From: Ophioderma brevispina
Lineage: Eukaryota > Echinodermata > Ophiuroidea > Amphilepidida > Ophiodermatidae
Direction: 5' to 3'
NCBI GenBank assembly: GCA_023653785.1
Contig: JAMKCH010001589.1
Coordinates: 1-64,000, forward strand
Length of the DNA stretch: 64,000 bases
Below are positions 23,109-33,235 of the stretch, piece by piece. The first letter of the stretch is position 1. Each line of letters opens with the position of its first letter. The notes beneath the pieces are model-generated. The model was not told where the DNA came from, ran no database searches, and worked only from the letters and a program-made list of their open reading frames with translations. The position numbers were made by a program, and so were the translations under genes.

Positions 23109-23432
23109 ACAGGGAGTGTAGAGCTGCTACACAGGAAAAGATTTCCTTTGAAGATGAAAGGAATGGTGTATAAGAGTTGTGTGAGATCGGTGATGCTGTA
23201 TGGGAGTGAGACATGGCGTCTGAATGAAAATGAGATGGTGATTTTGAGGAGGACTGAGAGAGCAATGGTGAGAGCGATGTGTGGTGTGAAGTTGATGGAT
23301 AGGAAGAAGACTGAGGACTTCATGCAGATGTTGGGTTTGGAAAAAAGTGGTGGACAGGTTGGAAAAGTATGTTGGTATGGGCACGTGCTGAGCAGGGATG
23401 ATGTGCATGTTTTTAGAAGGGCTTTTCTTAGA

Positions 23433-23521
23433 ACTGGGCCAAAATATTGTTGTTTCCTGAGTTTTTTGTGTGCATCTCTGGGGCACCCAGTTGTGATTCT
23501 CCCTTGAGGTTTTGGCCCAGT
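23433..23521. mobile_element. 89-bp inverted-repeat element
   Basis: The ends ACTGGGCCAAAA and TTTTGGCCCAGT are perfect inverted repeats. It sits at the ragged 3' end of the LINE homology and about 80 bases before the next exon's acceptor. Confidence 0.6.
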
Positions 23522-23599
23522 CCTGAAAAAAATGACTTAGGGCTTGAAGGTGGTTTTGCTGGTGTAACAATACTAATGTGTAAATTCTGTTGTCCTCAG

Positions 23600-23792
23600 A
23601 ATTCTTCTCCAGTGTTCAGTATGGCAAGACTGGATGATCAGCCTGGCATACATCTATCCCAAATCAGATGATGAGAAGAAGATTACTGAGATGGTGTATT
23701 CCTTGCTGCGTATGCTGCTACATCATGCTATGAAGTATGAGTGGGGAGGATGGAGAGTATGGGTTGATACGCTCTCAATCATACATTCCAAG
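23600..23792 (+). CDS. neurobeachin/LRBA-type protein, exon g
   Basis: The 193-bp exon lies between TTGTCCTCAG and GTAAAC. It reads [20 protein letters not shown], then [38 protein letters not shown], and ends in phase 0. This is the most diagnostic piece in the window: [16 protein letters not shown] and [19 protein letters not shown] are near-invariant across neurobeachin and LRBA, in the armadillo-like/DUF4704 region. Confidence 0.95.
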
Positions 23793-25150
23793 GTAAACCA
23801 TTTCATGAGTATCTTAATAAAACTGCTTATAATTCAAGTGTGAATAAGTAATAATTATATATTATATGAAGACCTGCATATAAATGCTTTTTATGGCACA
23901 AATGCCCTGTATTAGGTTAGCTGATCTTGGGACGATTCCCAGCTCTGGATTTCAGAAAATCTTTTTTTTTTTTGCTTTTGATGAGAGTGGAAAAATTTTG
24001 AAATGGTATGCAACCATAATCCTTTTTTAAAGACCTATCTGGGTTTGGATATAAAATTTCAGGAAATTTCAATTTTTTTGAGAAAATGTCCATGGTTTTG
24101 AAATATGTATCTCCACACATAGGGGTAGAGACTCTCAGGCATTCTTAAATTGCGGTGCGCGCACCATATATGGTGCACGTCGGGGTTGCAAAATACTAAA
24201 AAAAAAGAAGAAGAAAAAAATCTCGCAAAGGTCTGATCTCGCCGACCCTTTCAAAAACCACCATTTTTTAATTTCTTGATATTGTTTTCGAAATTGACGT
24301 TAAGCCTATGGGTTGGTGAGAGTGAATGTATGTTATGTTTAGAGAAAAAAGGGATTGTTTTTAGCCTCTGCCATGTATCTATCATGTCATATCACTTTAT
24401 TCTCATTCTTTAACACTTTATTCAAAATAGAAGCTATATTAGTAACATATTACTAAAATTATGATAGATTTTATCCAACGAACTACCCCCGCTTTATAAA
24501 TCGATCAGTCTGTTGCTACTTTGCGCCTTCGATTGGCCCGAGCAGTGCGTATGCGTTGTGCATTCACTCGTACACGCTGTACTGTGTGATATCATTGCAT
24601 ATCACTTGACAAAGAACCAATGGAATTGTGTAAACAATTTCAAGTGTTTAAGAATGCTTCTTAGCGACATATATTGTTTAGCCCACAACAAGCACCAACA
24701 AATGTTGAAAAGTATATTTTAAATGGGAAAATGAGTACTTCCATTTCATGCAAATCAATGAAAAGACAACTCTTCAAAGGCCTTAAAAATACCAAAATCC
24801 AGGAACTGCCTCTGGTTCCCTCCTAGGGTTCCCCCTGGCCCCACCAGGGGCCTCAATCAGGTCCCTGGAACCTACCTGTTAATTACTGGAACTCCTAGTC
24901 CATTCAAATAAATATGTGGGAGTTGTCATTAACTATTTGAGAATGCCTGGTGTTAATTGGCCTATGCAATTGCATTGACTGTCATACACATGGACACATG
25001 GACTTACCTTATCTTCAGCATTATCACCATTAAATTACAAATTTATTACACCTTAGCCTAATAAGTATAAATATGGAGAATGTGCAAATAGTATGAGGAA
25101 ATAAATTTCAAATCAGTAGTTGACAAAAGAATCTTGGACTATTCTTTCAG
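23793..25150. other. intron with a possible hAT-like element
   Basis: The intron between exons g and h. Left-end CAGGCATTCTTAAATTGCGG (24136) and right-end AACTATTTGAGAATGCCTG (to 24949) are roughly inverted and have the CAG..TTCT.AA start typical of hAT ends, but the flanks show no 8-bp duplication. Inside are a near-palindrome (GCACCATATATGGTGC) and a purine run. Confidence 0.4.
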
Positions 25151-25636
25151 GTGTCTTTTGAGGATCACAAGAATGACCTCCTCAAAGCCTATGACCGCTA
25201 TCAGCGTCGTCACGGCAGTGGTGGCAGCCTTGGTAGCCCTCCCAGCTTGTCTGCAGCCCTAGACCGCAATGACTTAGAAAATGCCATGCTCAGCGACAAC
25301 TCCATCAGTGCCCTGGCAGCCATGACAGGAGGCTACATGGAATCTGAAGTACTCCACGACGGAGACGGCAATGTGCCAGAACTAGACCCCGACTCGCTAC
25401 GCAGAAAACGCGAGATTGATGTGAGATCATTCTTGGACGGGATCATCAATGATGTGGTGAGGATTGTTGATGGTGAGGAGGAAGAACAGGAGAAAGAAGA
25501 GGCAGATGAGGAGCCAACTGGAGATGGAGGAGAAGTGAAGACGATTGAGGTGGAGACTAAAAATGTGGTGGCTGCTAGTAAGGATACCGATGAGAAGCCA
25601 GAGAGAGAACAAGATGGGAAGGAACCCGCTGAAAAG
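25151..25636 (+). CDS. neurobeachin/LRBA-type protein, exon h
   Basis: The 486-bp exon lies between ATTCTTTCAG and GTAAGG, phase 0 at both ends, 162 residues. It opens VSFEDHKNDLLKAYDRYQRR, the counterpart of the family's VTYEAHKEYLAKMYEEYQRQ, which follows HSK. The rest is linker-like: serine-rich, a segment ALAAMTGGYMESE, then a strongly acidic run (near residue 115: EEEEQEKEEADEEP) and a charged tail. In vertebrate neurobeachins this region is also long, variable and disordered. GTG at 25151 is an internal valine, not a start. Confidence 0.88.
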
Positions 25637-27007
25637 GTAAGGAGGGGTTTCTAAAGGCAACCTGTCACTTTTTCAGTATGGGTGAAACTTTTCATTCTAC
25701 AAGCTTATCAAATAAGAATTTCCCAATTTCTGTAAAATTCATTCAGAGTGAACCTTCTTAACTTTCACCCACATTTAAATTAGGGCAACTCTTGATGTTT
25801 AAATTAGATAGAGGTTACTATAGCCCTTACTCTAAGCTTACACACCATGACCTAAGGGCTGGCATACAACACAAAGTGCTTACACCTCTAACAAAATCTT
25901 AATTCAAGTGAATTGGTGCTCCTTCTTTGTGTATCTACAAGTCATTGGTAATGGCTTGGGGTGGTGTCAGGATTTATCAGCTGTGTGAGGAAGCTGATCT
26001 GGGGCCGCGTGTACAGGGGTGTCTATTCTTTCCTTATTTGTCCCTGAGGTGGGGGAATAGTTTTTGTCTCTATGGTCATTTGGGGAAGAATTTGTATCTC
26101 ATGGATTAAAATACTGTCAAAAGTTTTGTTTATATCCTAAGATGTAAGGTTCATTATTAGCAATAGAAATTTGATATGTCCTTATTTTGTCTCATTTCCT
26201 GTGATACATAGATACACCAAGTTACACAATAATCTTGCTATCTACAAAATCAGGTCTTATACTTATTTTTAATTCTATATTCTGCCACATAATTAAATTT
26301 AAGGAGTGTTATAATCTTACAAGTGAATAAAGAGGATACATATTTAGTTCATATTGTGTACAGTGCATACATATGTTAAGTAATGCCATTTACCATCCAA
26401 CCTACAATCTTGATCATAATTGTTGGAACACTCTGGTTCCTTCCCTCTCAATTCAATGTTGCATAAGCACGATACGCTTATTCAATCTCAATGCATATTA
26501 TTTCAACACTGACTTGTGAGGGGATGGGGAGGGGGAAAGAAAATTATAGTGACAATGCACTTCAAGCCTATATCCCTTGCACCCGGGGGATGGAGGTCCT
26601 CACATTGGGAGGAAGTATGGGTATGTGCTGCCTATAAGACCCTTATTTTCAGGCTCTTTTTCAGTTCCAGTGACCTCCATTTTAGGACCATTTCAGTTCC
26701 AGAGACCCTACATTTCATGTCCAAAGCCACATTCTACCAAATTTTCTTTGAAAAACCTCAAAAAGTAGCTGGAAATTGAGAGAAATCACAGCTTAGTTCT
26801 GGATACCCCATTTTTTGGGCCTCAAATCAGCTCTGGAGCCTCAATTTTTGAAATCTGGGAGGCACATACCTACCAAAAAAGTTGAGACCCTCCCCCCGGG
26901 CCCTTGCATAGCTGCCAATATTAACAAGAGTTCCAAGGACTTGTGAACAAGATTGTAGGATGGATGGGTATATGACCAATATAATCTAACACATACTGCA
27001 AATGATA
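25637..27007. other. intron with dispersed repeat copy 2
   Basis: Mostly AT-rich intron. Bases 25932..26020 carry a shortened copy of the repeat seen at 22805 and 42640 (TACAAGTCATTGGTAATGGC, GGTGTCAGGATTTATC). The stretch 26510-26920 is purine/pyrimidine-skewed and shows no domain in its open frames. Confidence 0.55.
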
Positions 27008-27015
27008 CATTCTAC

Positions 27016-28363
27016 TAGTGCTGTAATCGATTGTCGCAAGTATCGATTGTCGCTACATTTTTAAAACTTTCGACATGTCGATACACAAAATGGTAGTATC
27101 GATAATAAACGACATCAAAGGCAAATGTCAAAAACGGAATACATGCTTAAAATAAGAAAAAAACCCTCTTCAATTCGACTTTAAAATGGCTTCACAATCA
27201 AAAACAACATCAGGGGTAGCATCCCAAGACCCTCCATATAATGTTGAAATTGTAGAGTTCCAGAATAAATGAGCCAAGGTTAGCGATGTCTGGGACCACT
27301 GCGGGTTTCTCAGAGAAAATGGTGCGATAAATAAGAAAGTTACCATCTGTGTAAGCATTGCAAATCCAAAATGCCCACCCTAGAGCAGCAATACTACAAC
27401 GATGCAACGTCATCGGTAAAATATTTCCATAAGTTACTGTTTAACCAATCGGTAAACGTATATGATCCTGTGACCTTACTCTGACCGTAGATCTGAAACA
27501 CATTGTCTTGAATATTCAGCACCTCAGTGCGCAAACAAAACTGAAAATGACGAGAACTCGTCTACTGTGCATCTCCATAACAAACCTGTACAAACCCTAA
27601 GAGAAAATCTCCAGCGGGCTAAAATGACTGGTCTTAGCTCGGCCTTGCGGGGTGTGATTATTTTATGAGCAACTTCTCTCAACAAGTTCATTCTTTCACC
27701 TCCCAAAAATTCAAAATTTGTTAGACTTTTAGTAGCGAATGTGCTTTTCCATTTACCAGAGTACATTTCAAGCAATTTTTCCAAAGGAAACCTTTGTTCG
27801 GAGTGTAGTGATGTATTGGATGGAAATGATACACGCTACAATAGTAAACCCATGGCATGATCACAAGAACTAGTATAACACTAACAGTCAGATTCCTAAT
27901 TAGGGCTAGCTTTCATGCTTTGTTAGGGTGGGGGTAATTGTCTTTATAAAGGTCGCCTTAATAAAAAGTGGAATAAAAGAAAAATGTAGGGTCAGACCCA
28001 ACTGCCAGCTCTCTGATTATGATCTGCAAATTCACTCTCGGACACCTGAACTTTCCGAGTAACAACCCGGAAGTTGAGAAAAAATTCCACAAAACATGAA
28101 AATGGCGACCGTTGAAGCGACAGGTTTCTTCCGTATTTGTGATTGATGTGATGGTCGATTGATTCAGTGGATATGGAATTGCCGAAAATCTCTCGCGGAC
28201 TTCGGGTTTTCTAAACGCGGATTCTCCTGGGTCCTACTTGTAGTTGTACTTGTACTAACTCAAGCCTGTGTATCAAACTGTGATTATCGATAATGTTATC
28301 GACATGTCGGATGTTTGTCTTCCGACATAACGATACACAAAAAGTTTATCGATTACAGCACTA
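27016..28363. mobile_element. 1.35-kb nonautonomous hAT-type transposon
   Basis: The ends TAGTGCTGTAATCGAT and ATCGATTACAGCACTA are perfect inverted repeats. CATTCTAC flanks both sides (27008..27015 and 28364..28371), an exact 8-bp duplication, diagnostic of hAT-like transposition. Both subterminal regions carry further copies of CGACATGTCG and CGATA, plausible transposase sites. There is no transposase. Unexplained - strand open frames (27170-27413 and 27524-27784) and a GC-richer patch near 28040-28200 may be captured host sequence. Confidence 0.88.
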
Positions 28364-29128
28364 CATTCTACATTATTCTTGTATTCCACTTTGATATACA
28401 TTTACAATCACCATTATGAATAGAAAAGTACAGTGTAGACTCATGAGCAGGCTTGAGGCTAGTATATAATAGGCATCGCTTCACTGCTTGAGACAGCGAT
28501 AATTTTCTTTTATAGTATCATTGCACTAGAAAATTGAAATATTCTCTATGTGATAAAATGCTTCTCACTGGATAAATGTTGCTGAATTGTTACACACTTT
28601 TGTACTGTCTGTATGACTACAGTGTTGCCTCTTTAGTGTCACTTGGCAAAATTTCAGCCCCGGTTCAATTTTTTAAAAAATTATTCAATGAAAACAAATA
28701 TATATTACAAGAGAACAGTAAATACTGTATCAGACATCTAGTACCCTATTTTCAAAGTAACGTGTACAGTCGAATGTGTACACAATCAAAGTGTTGGCAC
28801 TTAGTTTTTAAATTAGATCAAAAAGGAAACAAAATTTTGCTCTCACAAACCACTTTTGTCACAAAACCTCATCTATTCAACTTTCTTATAATCAGTCCTC
28901 CGATGAGTAGTGCCGGATATAACACACCATGTTGAACAATTTTTTTCACATGAAAATCTTTCACATAACAAAATTTGAGCTCAAATTTTTACTACACACA
29001 TGGTATCGAGCCACCATACCAAGTATATATACTGGCCTTTATAGTTGGGGTAAAGTGGTCTTGTTATAATATTTTACCAGATAGATCATACTACATCAAG
29101 GTTGTTTATATACTTTATCCAAATAAGT
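28364..29128. other. intron / probable 3' flank of the nested receptor gene
   Basis: AT-rich sequence downstream of the - strand receptor gene. A + strand open frame of 119 codons (28576..28935) has no recognisable domain and composition like its surroundings. No AATAAA is obvious on the - strand within the first few hundred bases after the receptor's stop. Confidence 0.45.
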
Positions 29129-29245
29129 AAAATCATACATTTGTCTCAGTATTCTTATGATGCATTGGCATATTGGGCAGAGAAATAAATCATACATTTG
29201 TCTCAGCATTCCTGTGTTGCATTGGCATATTGGGTAGAGTACTAC
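29129..29245 (-). repeat. tandem duplication of the receptor's last codons
   Basis: On the - strand, a 58-60-base unit covering CTACCCAATATGCCAATGCA through ACAAATGTATGATTT occurs twice. The first copy holds the receptor's last 14 or so codons and stop. The second lies directly downstream and would encode a nearly identical peptide (NMPMHHKNTETNV) with its own stop. Confidence 0.85.
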
Positions 29246-32200
29246 CCTCTTGCTCATGTGCAAAGCTCGATACTGTGTGCAGTTGCACATTCTGCGATGC
29301 CCTAGCCCGTGCAGGATTCTGTTGCGTCATCGTATCCTCCGTAAGTCTGCTTACAGCGGTATCCCTCTGTTTTCGATGACTGCTGATAACGTCTGCAATT
29401 GTGTACAAGTATGGGTTGATTGCAGAGTTGATGGGCAAGATGACCGTCACTGACCATGCGAATACCGAAGGGGGCAGTGTAAGTGCCCCAATTTGGACTA
29501 AAATCCCGAGTACGATGATTGGACACCAGCAGAAGAAGTCTGTCGCAACTATAGCCGTTACCTTTATGGTCAATCTGAGTTGGTCTTTCATCTCTTGATT
29601 AAGTCCAGCTCGTTTAGAGGACTTGTAGACACTTTTTACAATTTCGACGTAACAACCAACTATGACCAAGTAGCAAATGCAGTTGAGTCCTAGAAAAATT
29701 GCTGTGGCAAAATACATGCCTGGTTGCTTGCCATGTGATACAGACTTTGCGGTTTCTCTGTCGTAGTGCTCAAAATAGCCAAAGTTGATGTTTTCTATCA
29801 CTGTGTATGTCAAAAAAGTTTCAGTTTGTGTCAGTGGTAATCCAATGCACACATGAGAGTTATCATAGAAGGCGGCATTTTGTCCAGCTAAAAAAGATGG
29901 CAGAACACCGATCACGGATGCAAGTATCCAGTTCAATGTGACAACAACAGCAACCGACTTGCTTCCAAATTTGTACTTCGAGAATGGATACCTAATGCTG
30001 AGTAGGCGATCTATACTGATGAGTGTTACAAAGAAAACTGAAGCTTCACTTGATAATATTGCTAGTGCTCCAGCAATCCTGCAAGTAACACCGGTCCTCC
30101 AGCTTTCAGCTTGCATCGGGAAATATTCTCCTAAGTGAATATCGGCAAATGCAATGATTGTCATGTAGATTCCCATGAGTAAGTCAGACGCAGCAAGATT
30201 GCTAAGAAGTACAGACTGAACTTTACTTTTTTCTGCATGTTTTTTCCTCCAACACAGAACAAATGCATTCCCACCCATAGCATTCAAGCCGATCAACCAC
30301 ATCAGGACCATCAAAACCCTGTCTGATAATAGTCTATCACACGTCAGATATGGAGATCTTACCAATGCTGCACTGCAATCAACCTCAGCTGGTACATAAC
30401 ACTCACAAATCTCATGTTGGCTTACAAACAGTTGCACTCTACCATTGAGATCTGAAAAGATGTCTCTGTTGACCTCGAGCAATCTATTACCTTTAAGGTT
30501 AAGGAAACTCAAGTGTACCAAGTGGTCTATTCTGGGAATACTGTGTAATTTGTTTTCAGACAAATCCAAATCATTAAGGTTGACTGTTTCTCTGAACAAA
30601 TCTGAATCGAGACTTGTTATTTTGTTGAGAGCCAAGGACAGTGTCCTTAAATTACGCAAATCTTTAAACATGTCAGGGTTCAGTTTGCTCAAATGGTTGC
30701 CATATAACAGGAGTCGATCCAAATTAAACAAACCTTGAAACAATTGAGGGGGCAAAGTAGCTAGCTGGTTTTCTTGGAGGTAGAGTCTGTTCAAATGACT
30801 TAATCCATGAAACAATTTGTTATCAAGAGTAATTAACTGATTCAAAGCTAACCATAGTATGATCAGTTTAGTTGAATTGTGAAACAAAGTATCAGGCAGT
30901 GTGACAAAGTTGTTGCTATCCAAATCTACTCTGATCAGATTATGTAAATTTTGAAACAAGCCGGTCTCCAGTGCACTCAACTGGTTGTCATGGAGATAGA
31001 GTGTTTTCAAATTGATTAGATTTTTAAACAACTGATTATCGATTTCAACCAATTTGTTGTATGCTAACCATAATAAAGTCAACTTGTTTAAATTGTGAAA
31101 TAGGTGAGCACTTAGCATAGAAAGTTTGTTGCCATCTAAGTCTAGCCTGGTCAGATTGAACAAATCTTGAAATAAACTCGCATCGTCAAGAATGCTCAAT
31201 TGATTTCCGTTCAAGAACAACTTTTTAAGATTATGCAACCCCTGAAATTGCTTACTGTCAATGTCTACTAACGCATTGTCTGCCAAGTGTAGGTAGGTCA
31301 ATTTCTTTAAGCTATGAAATAGACTAGCATTCAACGTAACAAATTTGTTGTGAGTTAGAGTGAGCCTGGTTAGATTAGCTAAGTCTTGAAAGGAACTGTC
31401 TTCAAGTGCACTCAACTTGTTATTTTTTAGGTAAAGTTCTTTCAGATTGTTTAAACCTTGAAGCAGCTCACCTTCAAGGACCACCAGCTTATTGTCTGCT
31501 AAATCAAGTATAGATAACTTTTTCAGTGTATGAAACAAAGTAGCATTCATTGCAGTGAATTTCATACCACCTACATCTGGACTGCTCAATTTGGATGCGT
31601 TTGAAAAAGGATTAGCAGTCAGACTTACTAAATGATTTGAATTCAGGTACAATTCTTGGAGGTTCTTCAAATTGTGGAATAGACCACTGGGTAATGAGAT
31701 CAGCTTGTTATTACTGAGATCCAAGATGATCAGCTCTTGCAAACTGTGAAATGAACCAGGACTCAATGTGTGCAACTGGTTATTTCCTAAAAATAATTCT
31801 TGCAGATTGGTAAGATCCTGGAAAGAATGGGGTTCAATTTGAGTAATGTTGTTGTAAGAAAGATCGAGAGTAGTTGCTAGATTTTGGTAGACAAGAAGGA
31901 CTTTCTTGCTGTGGTAGATGTTGTAAGAATGGATACACTGGAATATGACTTCTCTGTAACCGAGTGTCGAAGTGCAGTTGGATGGGAAATCAAAGACACA
32001 GATAGGACTGTCTAGTGACTCGCAGGTGATAACATCAGGGTACCATTTTACATTGCAATGTGGTGGTGTTTGACTTAAGAGATCCTTACTTTGATCTGCT
32101 TCTGCACAGATTGGTGTTATTCCATCTTGAGCAGCCAGTGTTTCACTTAGCAGAAGGCTAATGTTACCGTGCAGATTGAACTGAAGGTTGTTCTGGAACA

Positions 32201-32600
32201 GAACGGTTGCACAGGAATGGTTACCACCATCAATGACTGCATATTTAAATTGGCATTTGGACTTGGCATCTTGGTTCTTGATATACAGAAAATAGGTTTC
32301 TGAGAAGAAGATATCTGGAATTTTGACTTGGAGAGCAGACGTAGCTGTTGTTGATACTTGCAGATTGCAGAATTGTGACTGAGTACCTTGAAATTGAATA
32401 GCTTGTTTTCCTTCAGATCTGTGATCAGTGTGAATGTCACAAGATAAATTAGTAGATGTGTTCCACAACGGTGATGCCACTAGCTCTGCAGTAACTCCAT
32501 TCTGCTTTTCTATGTTGATGGTGAACACAATGAGGGCAAAACATAAGATAAATAATTGACTAAAATTGTTGGATTTGTTAGCAGACATGTTCATATGCAT
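29190..32600 (-). CDS. leucine-rich-repeat GPCR, GRL101/relaxin-receptor-like
   Basis: A single uninterrupted 1136-codon frame. An N-terminal hydrophobic segment (residues about 13-30, QLFILCFALIVFTIN) fits a signal peptide or anchor. Residues 34-240 form a cysteine-containing ectodomain with no LDL-A module visible. About 20 LRRs of 24 residues follow (about 241-720), then a cysteine-rich linker (CECY..EVDC..TC, about 730-755) and seven membrane segments (about 757-1075). Class A landmarks are DRLLSIRYP after TM3, a CWCP-type TM6 motif and NPYLY in TM7. The tail ends ETNV, a class I PDZ-ligand pattern. The layout is that of type C LGR/GRL101 receptors; the ligand is unknown. It is intronless, antisense and nested inside the neurobeachin-type gene. 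The ATG at 32598..32600 is followed by a second at codon 3 and a third at codon 5. Confidence 0.88.
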   Translation of the reverse strand: MHMNMSANKSNNFSQLFILCFALIVFTINIEKQNGVTAELVASPLWNTSTNLSCDIHTDHRSEGKQAIQFQGTQSQFCNLQVSTTATSALQVKIPDIFFSETYFLYIKNQDAKSKCQFKYAVIDGGNHSCATVLFQNNLQFNLHGNISLLLSETLAAQDGITPICAEADQSKDLLSQTPPHCNVKWYPDVITCESLDSPICVFDFPSNCTSTLGYREVIFQCIHSYNIYHSKKVLLVYQNLATTLDLSYNNITQIEPHSFQDLTNLQELFLGNNQLHTLSPGSFHSLQELIILDLSNNKLISLPSGLFHNLKNLQELYLNSNHLVSLTANPFSNASKLSSPDVGGMKFTAMNATLFHTLKKLSILDLADNKLVVLEGELLQGLNNLKELYLKNNKLSALEDSSFQDLANLTRLTLTHNKFVTLNASLFHSLKKLTYLHLADNALVDIDSKQFQGLHNLKKLFLNGNQLSILDDASLFQDLFNLTRLDLDGNKLSMLSAHLFHNLNKLTLLWLAYNKLVEIDNQLFKNLINLKTLYLHDNQLSALETGLFQNLHNLIRVDLDSNNFVTLPDTLFHNSTKLIILWLALNQLITLDNKLFHGLSHLNRLYLQENQLATLPPQLFQGLFNLDRLLLYGNHLSKLNPDMFKDLRNLRTLSLALNKITSLDSDLFRETVNLNDLDLSENKLHSIPRIDHLVHLSFLNLKGNRLLEVNRDIFSDLNGRVQLFVSQHEICECYVPAEVDCSAALVRSPYLTCDRLLSDRVLMVLMWLIGLNAMGGNAFVLCWRKKHAEKSKVQSVLLSNLAASDLLMGIYMTIIAFADIHLGEYFPMQAESWRTGVTCRIAGALAILSSEASVFFVTLISIDRLLSIRYPFSKYKFGSKSVAVVVTLNWILASVIGVLPSFLAGQNAAFYDNSHVCIGLPLTQTETFLTYTVIENINFGYFEHYDRETAKSVSHGKQPGMYFATAIFLGLNCICYLVIVGCYVEIVKSVYKSSKRAGLNQEMKDQLRLTIKVTAIVATDFFCWCPIIVLGILVQIGALTLPPSVFAWSVTVILPINSAINPYLYTIADVISSHRKQRDTAVSRLTEDTMTQQNPARARASQNVQLHTVSSFAHEQEGSTLPNMPMQHRNAETNV

Positions 32601-32829
32601 GTGATGTGGCTCATATGAATTTGCAATGGGTAATATTTCAGTACTGAAGTCTTTGGTAGCATGAAAAAAAATTTTGTATTATTTGCAATGGTATTTGATA
32701 AAAGATTGGTTAAAGTTCTCAACAATAACTGTTCATAATTCCAAGCTTGTGAAGTACTAATTGTTGCAGTGAGAATGTACCAGGATCCTATTCGCCATTT
32801 GTGTCACAATACATGAAAAACCTGTTAAG

Positions 32830-33235
32830 CAGCATTAATTTTCCTTGAGATAGCTTTTACACTTGACCACATATTTTCATCCGCACCAGAGATCCATTTA
32901 TGCTTTCATCATCCTCATGTAAATTGCTGATTTTGGTTATTGTCTTGTACACAATAACCATTAGTTGATGCGCTGCATTGCCACAAATTGTTACAATTAA
33001 ACAGGCTCCGATTGCCATGGGCCCAAGTGCTTGTATCAAATGAACAGATCTGGGGTGATCCGCAGAAATGTAATAAAACAAGTCAGCTGTGAGTGCAGGA
33101 TTTCTCTATTTTTACAAACATCACCTCTAATGGCTGCCCAAATTGTGTGCTTCTCATACATGCGCCAAGTATCCAGAAACTGAAGAACAGTAGCGAGTAG
33201 TAGATGAAAATATGCATCCAAAGTTTTCAAATTGC
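32830..33235 (-). pseudogene. possible gustatory-receptor-like exon fossil
   Basis: On the - strand two overlapping frames give hydrophobic, receptor-like sequence: YFHLLLATVLQFLDTW (near 33215) and, offset by one base, IQALGPMAIGACLIVTICGN then AAHQLMVIVYKTITKI. The second has the hydrophobic helix plus AxxQ..hhYK.I pattern near the end of insect-type gustatory-receptor-like proteins, which also occur in marine invertebrates. The frame change and early stop suggest a pseudogene or one exon of a decayed gene. It lies just upstream of the LRR receptor on the same strand, but nothing links them. Confidence 0.22.

Larger units (their letters stand above)
19480..23430 (+). pseudogene. dead LINE (non-LTR retrotransposon)
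   Basis: Fragments in shifting + frames give an AP-endonuclease end (ISVGMW.., FCDDKEWCVANIWFR near 19850, NETEIDFVLV near 19940), a linker, then reverse transcriptase. The RT parts are GKAAGPSEVSVEMI (near 21690), a region equivalent to VDLEKAFDRV (near 22075) and MLYADELVLM (22335 on), where the usual YADD catalytic box reads YADE. The C-terminal part is YGSETWRLNENEMVILRRTE (from about 23199) and WYGHVLSRDDV. Many stops and frameshifts rule out activity. The order and motifs suggest an RTE/Ingi-like lineage, which is inference. Two later insertions interrupt it. Confidence 0.8.

Noticed and set aside
25151..25660. Independent 167-residue acidic protein starting at GTG 25151
   Set aside because: It is an internal exon with acceptor and donor; GTG encodes valine following ..IIHSK of the previous exon.
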